A stretch of 64,000 bases of DNA. Origin: Thraustochytrium sp. TN22 (Eukaryota; Sar; Bigyra; Thraustochytrida; Thraustochytriidae). Positions 1 through 10,568 of the stretch are shown here, one piece after another. The stretch covers positions 1 to 64,000 of the forward strand of contig JABLUY010000215.1 of assembly GCA_013306675.1 (NCBI GenBank). The letters are read 5' to 3'. The notes below the pieces were generated by a model. The model saw only the letters and a list, made by a program, of their open reading frames with translations, had not been told where the DNA came from and did no database searches. The position numbers and the translations under genes are program-made. Numbering within the stretch: the stretch's first letter is position 1; each line of letters begins with the position of its first letter.

Positions 1-2240
1 TCGCGTTCCAGGTCGACATGTGCGCAAAAGCATCCGGACCAGGACCAGGGTTGTCAATGTTGCGCTGGAGCGCGGCGGAGATCTGCGACTTGATTGCAGA
101 GTCCGTGATGTTGTCGTTGTCGGTGAGGCTGCGTCATGCAAGCTCGCTGAGTCAGCCCTGCTGTTGATTTGAAAATAAAGCAAATGCCAGGCGCGCGCAT
201 GTGTGACGGTCACGCGAGGGTGAGACTCGTTCGAATGATGAAGGTCCCGCCTCAGCTCCGCAAGCACAGGCACAGGCATTGGCAGGCCATTGACAGGGGC
301 GCTCTTATTTTCTGGCCTGTCTCTGTCTGGCTCTGTACCTCTGTGCTCGCGCGCGCACACACGCGCGGAAAGAAACACGTACTCGAGCCCAGTGAGCGTC
401 CGGTTGGTCTCCAGAGCCCTGGCCAGCGCCGCCGCGCCCTCGTTGCCGATGCCGTTGTCCAAAGACTGTGACGCCAGACGGGCGCGAGCAGAAAGTTCAG
501 GCAGCCCACGAGTCAGTCCTCCGTCAACCGGCGCTCCTTCCTTCCATCTTCGCTTGCTCCCTCGGTTCCGGTTCTCCACAAGAGCGCGGGAGCCCATTTC
601 CCTCTGGCTGCCAGCCCGGCCGGCGGCCTGAGCGCCCGGCTAGCTAGAGACTCTGGCCGACCCGCGCCCGCCCGCCAGGCAAGCTTGAGCGAGGCCAGGC
701 CAGGCCACTGCCACGCCGGGCCAGCCAGCGCGGTAACAATGGCACGGCACGATCTACTTACACCAACGTCGTGAGCGACCTGTTCCGCGGCAGCGCCTCC
801 GCGAAAGCGCGCGCGCCTGCGTCGCCGATGCCGTTCCAATGGAACCTGTGAAGCGCGCGTTGAGCATGTTAGCCGGGTGGCCGAGCCGGGTTCCGTCCTC
901 CCGTGCCAGTGGGCCGCCCGTCGCGGCAGCCGCGGCACCAGAGCCCGCGCCGCCGCCGCACCGGCCCGCGGCCTCACGCACCACAGCTCCCGCAGCGTCT
1001 TGCAGCCGTCGAGCGCCGCCGCCGCGGCGCGCGCGCCCGCGAGACCCAGGTTGTTGTCGGCGACGCTGCGCGTTCGAAAGCGGCCGGGCACGACGCGCCG
1101 ATCCATCGTCCGTCAGTCCACTGCCAGCCAGCAGGCCGTCTTGCTGGTGACTCGGCGTCGCCTCAAGCACCTAACCAAGCGTCGCCAGTGCGGGGTTGGT
1201 CTTGAGCAGCGCCAGGACGGCGCGCAGACCCTCTTGGCCTATCGCGCAGTGATCCAGGCTGCGACGCATACACGGCCCAGGCGCGCCGCCGGTCAGCAAT
1301 CAGTGATGCGAGAAATCGACTTCCGCCGCCGTCCGAGGGCAGACCGGCCGGCGAGCGCGCTTGGCGGACGCACCTAAAGTACGCGAGCGTCGGGTGGCCC
1401 TTGAGCGCCGCGGTGAGCGCGCGCGTCCCGTCATCGCCGATGTCGTCGTTCCAGATCCTGTTGGTCGCGAGCGAGAGCGAGAGCGAGGCGGCCGCGGCTC
1501 CGTCAGTCAGTCTGCTCGCCCCGCCACCGCGCCGGCGGCCGCGCAGCCCGCGCCGGCGGCGGCCCGCGCCCCGCCGCAGGCCGCCCGCGTCACGTCCGGC
1601 CTGCGCCGGGCGGGCCGCGCCGCAGCAGCCAGCCCAGGCCCGCCCGCCGCGCGGACCCGCTCGCCGCCGTCGCCTCGCGCGCGCGCCGCAACTCACCGCA
1701 GCTCCTCGAGCCTCGTGTTGCCCTCGAGCGCGCCGGCCACCTCGAGCGCGCCCGCCTTCTTGAGGTTCGCACTGCGCACCAAGCCGATCCTGGTTTCGCA
1801 AGCACAAGGGGTCGCGGCGCGGTCAGTCGTCGTGTCGCCCGCCTCCCCGGGCGGGCCCGCCGGTCCGCGCGCGCGCGCGGCCAGGCGGGCCTCGCCGCCT
1901 GCGCGCCGCGCCCGCCTGCGCGCGCGCGCCGCCTCTCCGCGCCGCGCCTGCCGGCCTCGCCTCGCCGCGCCGGGGCCTCGCAAGCCTCGCCTCGCCTGGC
2001 CTCGCCTCGCCGCGCCGCGCCTGCCCGCCCGCCTGCCGCGCCCGCGAGCCCGCGCAGACAGCCAGGCAGGCAGGCAGGCAGGCGGGCAGACGGGCAGGCA
2101 GGCAGACCAACAGCCGCAGGCGCGCCTTCGCACAAGACGTACTGGACCTCGGTCTCGCCGTTCTTGATGGCCTGCACGGCCTCGGCAGCGCTGTAGCAGT
2201 CGGCATGGCGGCCGCCGGTCTCCAGGTCCTCGTGCGTCGC
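1..2240 (-). CDS. Ribonuclease-inhibitor-type LRR protein, multi-exon, partial at its 3' end
   Basis: Spliced on the minus strand, this encodes consecutive LRRs of the RI/NOD type (pattern LxxNxIGDxGAxALAxAL). Exons I can place are 2143-~2240, 1697-1789, 1374-1457, 1176-1258, 982-1065, 764-845, 383-465 and 1-128, the last running off the window. Joins such as TRLEEL-RIWNDDIGDDG, TLAYF-SLDHCAIGQEG and TLTGL-DLTDNDNITDS read straight through GT-AG introns. Repeats include NGIGNEGAAALARALE and NGIGDAGARAFAEALP. Almost every exon is 82-93 nt and holds one repeat, as in vertebrate NOD-family genes. The join from the 1176-1258 exon (donor GTTAGG) to the 982-1065 exon is one base out of register, so there is either a nonstandard splice or a defect there. 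The 5' start is not resolved: upstream sequence is low-complexity GC. Such proteins are usually cytosolic protein-protein interaction scaffolds; no effector domain is visible here. Confidence 0.75.
2063..2106. repeat. (GGCA)n tetranucleotide tract in an intron
   Basis: This is an imperfect run of GGCA/GGCAGAC units inside the intron of the minus-strand LRR gene. A similar GGCA run lies at 59795-59834 upstream of another gene. Confidence 0.85.
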
Positions 2241-2744
2241 CCTCGCGGTCTCTTGGCGCGGCGCCGCTCCGTGCGGTCTCGCGTTGCGCCGCCGCGCGCC
2301 CGGCCGCCCTCGCTGCCGCTCTCTCGCCGCGCCTCGCCGCCGCGCGCCGCCGCCGCGGGCTCGCGCGCGCGTTGGCCGTCTGCCGCCTGCCAGGCGCGCG
2401 CCGCGCTGGCCGTGGCCGAAAGCTGGGTGTGCGGCACGCGCGGTGCAGAGCGGCGCGGTGCAGCGCGGCGCGGTGGCTGCAGGGTGGCGGTACGCGCGCT
2501 GGGCGGCGCGGCGCTGGGCCGGCGCGCGGCGGCGGCCCGGGCTCGCCGCTCGCGGCCGGTGTCGAGCCCCGCGTCGCGCGAGCGGGCAGGGGCGCAGCCC
2601 CGGAGGAGCCGCGGCGCAGCTGGAAAGAAGGAGACAGTGGCGCTTATTCTTAGCCAGGAAGGTGTCACACCCCCGCCAGCAGCGCCTCCTCAGTCGGTGA
2701 GCGAAAGCAGCGCCGCCGCCGCCGCCGCCACCGTCATCTCGGTT

Positions 2745-3889
2745 TGCCACAGAGACATTGCGCGCTTCAATCACCTTGTTGTCTCTGATGACATGCAAAG
2801 TGCAGAGCAGGTCTTGCTGAGGGGAGACACGAGCGCTGACTTTGACTTTGACGATGCGACGCCACAGCTCGTCCCAAAATGCGTGAAGGAGCTGCCCACG
2901 CTAGCTAGCGAGTGCGTCAAAGATTCTAGGCACGACAGGAACGAAAAAGGGCCGCGCACGCATCTCCTCTTCGTGCACATCCAACGCCCAGACGAAATCC
3001 CGAAAAGCGACAGCTTGCGCTGGTCGCGGACCTGCAAGGGTGCGACTTCAAGGACCTTCTGTCCGATTTCTACGTCAACGTAGAGACTGGCGACCAGCAA
3101 GTCAACGGGCAGAGGAGTCTGACCTGTGTGGCGTTGAGGTTACCCCTGGGACGCGCGAGGGCAAGTGCAGCGTCGCTGTCCACGGGAACCGCGGATCATA
3201 CCGGAAGCTCAACGCAGAGGAATGACACGCCGGAGACGCTCAGGGCGTAGCAAATGCGCTGTTAGCGGCGCGCTGCCCTCCACGCACGATCGAATTGCTG
3301 ACGTATCGTACCAGGCACATGGCCAGCATTCTTCAAGCGTTTACGAAGGGGCACAGCCAGCCTCTTGCGTCTCTTGTACTGCGGTCATTGGACGGACTCA
3401 ACGCCGCCGCCGAGCTCCGCGTCTACGAGATGTGCCGACTTGCGAAACGCGCCAACCATCTGCAGCTGGTCAACATCGGAGTGGCAGAGTTCGGAATTCT
3501 GCCAAGAGCTCCATTCCACGCGAGGCGCTCCAGCGATTCCCTTGTCCGTGGAGTCCCTGGTCTTTGTGTACCCGGACGCACAAGACAAGGACGACTTGTG
3601 CAGCTTCCTAAGCCGCGCCGCTGCGCTCCACGTGCCGTGGTGTTGTGATGAAACCATCGTCCCACTGCCATTTGACCACCGGTTTGCGGATGACACCATG
3701 GGCGTCGTTCTCCGGAACTCGCTCGTGGAAAGGGTGTCCGTCTACGCGGGCTACTCGCTTGTCGCACAGCGTGGCACCGCCAGAGACCCTCTTCGCGCGT
3801 ACACCATCTCGACATTGGAACAACTCAACAGGGTGCGCGACATGTACGACCAGAAGGCAGAGCTAACAGTTGGCGAGACCATCGAGTAG
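2745..3889 (+). pseudogene. Decayed coding remnant of unknown family
   Basis: Base composition here is less GC-extreme than the flanks, and protein-like open stretches occur on the plus strand but in more than one reading frame. Recognisable pieces read LVVSDDMQSAEQVLLRG, LALVADLQGCDFKDLLSDF, ASILQAFTKGHSQPLASLV, SLVFVYPDAQDKDDLC and LEQLNRVRDMYDQKAEL, ending with a stop at 3887-3889. The amino-acid composition and codon pattern of these pieces look like genuine former coding sequence rather than GC noise. I do not recognise the family and see no catalytic motif. It could be a decayed multicopy gene or a gene with unrecognised introns; no canonical GT-AG intron clearly joins all the pieces. 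Confidence 0.45.
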
Positions 3890-5255
3890 TTATTTCTAAG
3901 GTCACCAAAACCTGGGCCTTTCGCCCTGCCTCGCACGGTCGCATGCAGCTTAGGGCACCGATTTCCCGCGCCCAGTTCGAGTTTTAACTGTTAGTGTAGA
4001 CTGAAGCTTTGAATTTGAGCCGTAAAGAGATGCGATCTTCAACGCTCTTCAACATCCTCGCTCTCGTACTCTGCCGCCTTGGCCGCGTGGAGACTAGTCC
4101 GCACGGGTGTGTGCCGTCACCTATTGCCTCGTTCATCGCCGCCGCCCCGCTGCTCGCCCGCGCGCGCGCTGGTCACGGTGGTCTGGATGGCCGGGGGCGA
4201 TTTGCGACGATTCGACCGCGTCGCTACGCGCAACCTTAAAAATTGGTCGAAAATGAGCCTACCGGTACCAGTACCATGGTAATAACTTGAAGTCACGAAC
4301 CACTCGTCATCGATGGACCATGGTGTCGCCAACTGTTGGCGTCCTCAGTCAGCGGCGCCACCACCAGGACATGCTTCGGTGGACGGTCCACCCTTAGCTA
4401 GCAGCTCGGTGGCCGGCGGCCCTCCCCGGCCTGGGCCACGAGGGCCGCATGCACTGCAGTCGCCAGTCCGACGCGCTGCCACGAGGGCCGAGGCACGCAC
4501 TGCTGCGCTACGCTTTGCTGCGCTACGCTTTGCTGCGTTACGCTTTGCTGCGCTACGCTTTGCTGCGTTACGCTTTGCTGCGCTACGCTTTGCTGCGCTA
4601 CGCTTTGCTGCGCTACGCTTTCGCTCAGGCTGTCGGTCCGTGACTCCGTAGTACTGCCGGCGGGGTACGTGCCGCTGCTGACTCGGACAACCAGCCGCCT
4701 GCAGTGCCAGTGCTGGCGCCTGCTGGCTGGTCTGACCATTGGCACCGGGCCGCTTTGCGCATCTGCTGCAGTACGGCGCCGGCAAGCTCGGCCGGCCACC
4801 TCAGTGCCGTCCGCGCGTGCGACTCGCTGCAATGCATTGCAGTGCATGTTAGGCGCGGAGTCGTGACTCGGACGACGTCCCGGGGTCACGTCCGAGTCAC
4901 GCCGGCCGGCCGGCCCACGGGCCTTTGGCTGACGTTTGGCGGCACGCAGGCCGGGCCGCAGCGTGGCCTGCAGTGGGCCGCGGCCCGGAACTTGAAGGTC
5001 AAGGCTTGAGTCTCACTCTCATCAGCCAGTTCGCACACCGTGACTCACTGTACGTGGCACCTCAGGGCACCTCAGGGGTGAAAGGTGGCGTCTATCGACG
5101 GTACTACGCCGCTGGACTCGGACTCGGGGCTACCTTGCAGGCCAGCAGACTGGAATCGAAGCCGAGTGCGGCGACGGCGCGCGCGTGGGCTCGTGCTTCC
5201 GACGGCGCGCGCGTGGGCTCGTGCTTCCGGTCGCACCCGAAGCGTCGCTGGGCCT
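3890..5255. other. Spacer upstream of the LRR-TM array
   Basis: No gene is seen. It holds a short AT-richer patch (4220-4300), a 15-bp minisatellite (4501-4620), and a 3' end (about 5220-5255) resembling the segment immediately upstream of the other three LRR-TM copies, including the shared words GCGACGCTGGGCCTATGTGG leading into the ATG. A duplicated word, GGCGCGCGCGTGGGCTCGTG, occurs twice at about 5175-5225. Confidence 0.7.
4501..4620. repeat. 15-bp minisatellite, 8 units
   Basis: Eight head-to-tail copies of TGCTGCGCTACGCTT, two of them with GTTA for GCTA. Related single copies (GCGCTACGCTTTTGCG or close variants) sit in the spacers before copies 2, 3 and 4 at about 10050, 14820 and 19550, so the array looks like a local expansion of a word already present in the ancestral duplicated unit. 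Confidence 0.9.
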
Positions 5256-8200
5256 ATGTGGCCGGCCAGGGCCGCGCTTGCGGCGCTGCTGACGACAGCG
5301 CTGTCGCTGCTGGTGAGGAGCCGCGGCCAGAGCATCTATGGGTGCTTTTGCGATGATTCGGGCCTCTGCTCCGCGCCGTACCCGAGTACGACGACGAGCC
5401 TGAGTTGCGGGCATATGAGCGGGTGGCCGGACCTGCAGGGTCTCACGGCCTTAAAGACACTGTAAGTTCGGTTGGATTCTGGTCTCGAACACAGACGCCC
5501 AAGTCTTCGCTAACGTTCCTCGGATGGCAGACACTTGGCAGCTTACCCTGTCAATGGTAACGCGGAGTCTCCGATTTCCGAGGTCCACCCGAGCATCACC
5601 GACTTAACGGCGTTGGAGACGCTGTTCCTCGACCTGCAATTCTACCCCGGGAGCAGCAGCCTGCAGAAGGACATCTATACCACACTGACGACTCTAACTA
5701 GCCTGTAGGTCCTCACCAACTCACGCGAGCGCGGGCATGCAAGGAGACTGCGAGACTGACGCAGATCTGCGATAGGAGCGCCACCTATCTCTTTTCTACC
5801 ACCGGCCTTGACTCCTCCATCACCAGTCTCACGGAGCTGCGGACCCTCGTACTCAACAACAACGGCCTCAGTGGGGCCGATTCCCTGACGTCGCTGACCA
5901 GCCTGGGATCCACGCTCACGGCGTTGAACCTCAACAGCAACTGGATTACCAACCTTCCGGTTTCGCTGCTGAGCTCCCTGTCAAGGCTACGCACGCTGGA
6001 ACTCGCCCACAATGAACTGGCGCACCTATACGTGCCTCATCCGCGTGATTTGGAGCATCTCGATGTTGGGGACAACCAGCTCACTGGCCTAAATGCAGAG
6101 TACTCGATATACGCGATGCCCTCACTGACAAGCCTTAATGCTGAGCGAAACCAGCTCAGCGAGCTACCTTCTGGCCTCGAGCTGGGAGACAAGCTGCACA
6201 CTGTGTAAGTGCCAAACACGATCATTTGTGATTGAGTACCCTGAGGCCAGACGAGGACTAACAGCGGGCCGCCACGGCGAGACAGGAGGATCAGCAACAA
6301 CTATCTGAACGGCATGGGAGAGATTCTGGAGCAGCTCGGCGGCAGCCTCACTTACCTCCGTGCCGATGACATGCTTGACAGCAAGCCCAACCTCAACGTG
6401 CTCACAAAATTGACCTCGCTGACGTACCTCAATGTCAGCAACGACAAGATGGAATACCTCCCCGCTGGCTTCTCGGCGCTCTCCAACCTTGAGAGCCTGG
6501 ACCTGTACGGTAATCAGCTTCCGTCAGTGGACCTTCTCAGCACGCTGACGCGGCTCCGCATTGTGTACGTTGGCTCTTGTTGCATCCTAAAGACGGTTCC
6601 TCTGGAGACAAGATGAGCTAACGCGACTTGCGCCCTTGGCATGTCGCACAGCAACCTTGGCGGTCAGTCGTTAACCTCCCTCGAGCCGCTGCTTGCCTCC
6701 AGCGACACACTGGAGAGCTTGTCCATGGAAGGATGCGAGGTGTTCACCACCAGCGCTCTGGGCACCCTCAGCCACCTCACTCAGCTCCAGGCAATGTGCG
6801 TAGTTCAAAGGTAGTGCGAGCCCACGTAGTGCGAGCCCTTACCGCCCGCCTGCGCGCTCACGCGAATCTGACCGACTGACTGGCCAGCAATTCCCTTTCT
6901 CCTCACGACGCAGCGACGCATCCAACATGGATCTCTACGAGCTCCCGGCCGCCATCATGGAGCATCCCAGCCTAAGGGAGCTGACAGCGAGGAACAACAA
7001 GCTATCCTCAATCTCAGAGCTGCCCCCGACGCTCACATCGCTGTACGTTGGCCGGGCACCTCAAGATCGTCCAACCAAAACTAACGATGCGGCGTTCCAG
7101 CGACCTGCAGACCAACCTCTTCACGCGGGCGTCCGCCGCAGTCCCTGACTTCGCCAACTACAGTGCCAATGTTGAGTATCTTGGCATGTCCGGCAACTTC
7201 CTCTGCGGCGGGGTTGAGATTGCGCCGCCCTCCATGGTATTCACGCACGACTCCTACATCACCAGCTGTTTGCATTTCGCTCTCCTCCAAGCGCGCTTCT
7301 GTCCCACGGGTGACTGCGCTTACCCTCAAGCCGTTATGTACAACGAAGCGTCGTACAACACAGGTGTCTATGCCTCACGGGAAGACCTGACACCGATTCT
7401 TGACTCTCCAGGCCTTCCTGGTCGTGCCCTCCTCGTCGATGTGAAGCCTTATCCCGGCGTCTTTCTCAGCAACATTGAAATCTGGGATAATGATGGAGTC
7501 TTCGAGCCTGGTGATTGCGAGTCGTCGCGCGCCGCTCTCCTGCTGCCAGGTTCACACTTCCTCGTCCCCTACAACAAGCCGGAGCATGTTGTCAAGCTGC
7601 GTCGCCATCCCAACAGGACGGACGCGTGCGTCATCCGCTGGAACGGCCTCTTCCGGACCGCGGCCGACATCGATGAGGTCACAAGCTTTGCGGTTGGCCT
7701 TTTCCTAGCAGACGACTTCTTCCCGCCGCAGAGCCACCGCAACATCCAAATGAGGGTGGCACCTTCCGATCCTATCCTCACCATCGAAGATATCGTGGCG
7801 GGCTACAACTTTTATGCCGACGCGCCGCCCTCCCTCGCTGCCGACCACCGCAACTTCTCCTTCTCGCTGCGGCGCCACACCTTTGCGGCCGACGGCTGCG
7901 ACTTCCCACCCTACGTGCGGATGCAGATTGGCGACAACTGCGAGAAGATTGTCTGGCAAGACGAGGCGATCCCCGGTCTCTACGCGTACAAGATCCCTGC
8001 CGGGGAGTTCCACGCGGCCGTCTCAGAGTGCGTCACCAACGGGGCGAAGTGGATCGAGGACAACCGCGTCGTTCTCGATGTGGACGTGAGTGTTGTGACA
8101 CCCGTTCCGGACGCCTGCGGCGCGACGGACACGCCAGCCAACTTTCTCTCCAAGACAAGCTCTGTCTCCACCTTCACCGTGACTGCAAGCCGCTCCGACT

Positions 8201-8343
8201 CGAGTGCGAGTACATCTGGGCTCGCCGTTGCTGTGGCGGTCCTCGCAGTCGTCGACCTCGCGATGCTTGGTGGCATCGGCGTATATGCTCGGCGTATGCG
8301 TGCCAACCGAAGTACGCAGGTCGCCACTGCGATCCAGCCGTGA
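5256..8343 (+). CDS. LRR transmembrane protein, array copy 1
   Basis: Seven exons: 5256-5461, 5531-5704, 5776-6204, 6286-6564, 6652-6795, 6914-7042, 7101-8343, giving 867 residues with all introns in phase 2. The protein has a signal peptide (residues 1-25, ALAALLTTALSLLV), a short Cys-rich segment (CFCDDSGLC), LRRs over about 60-470 (for example LTALNLNSNWIT, LEHLDVGDNQLT, LESLDLYGNQL), a Cys cap starting NFLCGG, a conserved membrane-proximal module of about 300 residues (ILTIEDIVAGYNFY, FSLRRHTFAADGC), one TM helix at about 827-849 (GLAVAVAVLAVVDLAML) and an 18-residue basic tail. It should be a type I surface protein with its LRRs outside the cell. No kinase, TIR or death domain is present, so signalling would need a partner. 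The start was chosen because it gives the signal peptide and is shared by all copies. Confidence 0.9.
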
Positions 8344-10568
8344 CGGAGGGGAGAAGCCACGAAGGAGTCACCTGCCTCTGTCGTTGCGTTGGGCAAGCAC
8401 TGTCACCTGCGGTAGCTGTGGTGGTTTTCGAGCCGGCTCGGGCTCGGAGAAATCGGCTGGCGTCAACACGGCGCGGCGTCGAGCCAAGACTGCGACGTGT
8501 GGCTGCGGTGCTCGCAGCCGCACGAGCCCGGCGCTGCGCCGCGCCGCGCCTGCCGTAGCCCCAGCGCACCTGCTAGACCTGGCATTCGCTCCAGGCTAAG
8601 CATAACCTTATCATCTATCGAAGAGCAGGGAGAGGAGGCCGATGAGGTCGCCAAGGCCGCGAGCGTTGCAGAGCCGTACGGCCGCTATAGGAGTGAGCCC
8701 GCAGGACACGATGCTGGCTGGCCTTGTGCGCGAGCGGATACTTGATGTAGGTGCCCGGGATGAGGCGGATGAGGTAGCCGAGCGCGCATGCCCCAGGCCC
8801 GACGCGGATGCGCAGATAGCCGCCGCCGGCGCGGCGCAGGATGGTTTCGGCCGTGCGCTCGGGCGTTGTCAAGTCGAGACTCTCAAACACCTGGGTGGCC
8901 TTGTCGCGGTCCACCGAGGCCACGACCTCAGCGTTCCGCATGATGCTGGTCTTGATGAAGCCTGGGTGCACAAGAGTTTGTCCTCCTTGGACTAGAGCTG
9001 GAGAGCGCAGATACTCGCTCCGTTCCATGCGGCCTAGCTGTTGACCAGCCCCTTGGCGTGGCCGGCCCAGAGCCATCGAACGCACAAGTCAAGAAGTTTG
9101 AAGATTCAGATTTCAAGCAATTACTTGCGAGTGATGAGGTGAGTGCATTGTCACAGTATCCGAGTCCCGCTCACACAGCCTCACAGCTTGCCGCCACTTG
9201 CACAGGCACCAGGACAGCCAACAGCAGGACAACGTGCACGCAGTGTTGCACCGCGCGTCGCCAAGCGCAGTTCGAGTTGAGGCGAGTGAGTGATGTGGCT
9301 AGCTAGTCCGAGTCGTGGCGTGGCTGCGCTCGACAGGATGCCGCCGCCGCGACAGCTGCCGGCCATGGCAAGAGACTCATGGTACCAGGCTGGCAGGCCA
9401 GGCCTGCCTGTGCCTTCCCAGTCTGCGGCACTGCGCGGGCCCGGCCACAGCCCGAACTCGGCGTCCTTTCTGCCAGTGGGCAGCCACTCTGCGGCACTCT
9501 TCGATGGAATTAGTGCCGACATCTCACCGTCTGTCAGGCTGCGGCTGCGGCGCACTGGCAGCCGGCGCCCAATAAGCGCGGAGGCTTCAGGCCTGCCATT
9601 GCTCTTGCTAAAGCAACTTTGGTTGATTTCCTCATGTCAGACTGAGTGCCGCGGCCAGGCCAGTGCCTGCGGCACTGCACTCCGGCCATCGTGTGGTCTG
9701 AGTCAGATTCAGGGGTAATCGGGTTTCGCCTCGCCAGCGGCAGGCACGAGCCCCCTGCCCTGCCACTGGCACTGGCAGTGGGCCGTGGGCTCCTGGCAGG
9801 CTCCCGGCGGCCGCTTGGCGTCGCTCGCGTTGGCCGTCCGGCTGCGGCCCGTGCACTGCAGTGGCCACCGTCCACGCCCGCCCACTGCTGCATTCGAGGC
9901 CGCCGAGACATGCCCTGTGACTGATCTGGCAGGGCCTGCACCAGCGCCGCCTTGCACACGCACGCCGTGCAGTGCAGTGCACTGCACGGCACTGCCTGGC
10001 GCACGAGCCATGGCCAGCCTGAGTTGCAGCGATGCTAGCTCAGGCTGCAGCGCTACCCTTTGCGAATCTTGACTCGACTCGGCGGCGCACTGTGACAGCG
10101 CGAGGACTACTGGCAGAGCGGACCCGTCCGCCATGGCCGACGGAAGGCCGGGCGCGGCGGCCCGGTACCCCAACTACTAAGAACTACTAGGCCTAAGCTT
10201 ACCTAACTTACCATGGTACGACCGGGACGGCGCCTGCACGGATGCACACACACGGCTGCAGCCTTCGGACCTCTCTGGCTCTTACTACAACTTGAAGCCT
10301 TTGAGAGCAGCAGACCGTGGCCCTCCGGGCCACGTTGAGGCCGTGTCACGCGCGGCGCCGCGGAAAGTACAGGCACTGGCAGGCAAGCAGCGACGGTAGA
10401 GCAGCCGCTGGCAGGGCCGGGCTTGGCAGGGCTAGGCCTGGCAAGCTGAGCAGACCGCAATCAGAGCCGCGGGCGACATCTCGCGCTTGGTTTGGCACGG
10501 CGAGCTGAGCTGCGTAGGGTGCTTTCCTGCCGCGTGGTCAGCGCAGCGTTGCTGGCGACGCTGGGCCT
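8344..10568. other. Spacer between LRR-TM copies 1 and 2
   Basis: The first ~50 bp match the 3' flanks of the other copies. Homology then breaks at about 8392 and resumes near 9086, so about 690 bp are extra here and contain a dehydrogenase relic. Sequence from 9300 to 10568 is a diverged version of the spacers before copies 3 and 4, rich in CACTGCAGTG-type words (9955-9990) and ending in the conserved upstream block. No intact gene is seen. Confidence 0.7.
8615..9075 (-). pseudogene. C-terminal relic of a short-chain dehydrogenase/reductase
   Basis: Minus-strand translation shows the SDR C-terminal signature VHPGFIKTSIMRNAEV (8926-8973), followed by LTTPERTAETILRRAG, LRIRVGPGACALGYL and RLIPGTYIKYPLAHKAS. 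This matches SDRs in which the loop after strand beta-6 reads HPGxIKTxIxRNA. The Rossmann glycine motif, the catalytic YxxxK and the rest of the N-terminal half are absent. A possible earlier fragment, GHAKGLVNS, occurs in another frame near 9035-9065. It is a truncated, nonfunctional fragment, most likely carried in with the ~690-bp extra segment. Confidence 0.65.

Noticed and set aside
1590-2798. 402-codon open frame on the minus strand
   Set aside because: It is GC low complexity running across a clear intron of the LRR gene. Only the short segment before the donor at 2142 is credible coding sequence. A stretch reading DTFLAKNK recalls the Crinkler LFLAK motif, but nothing around it supports that.
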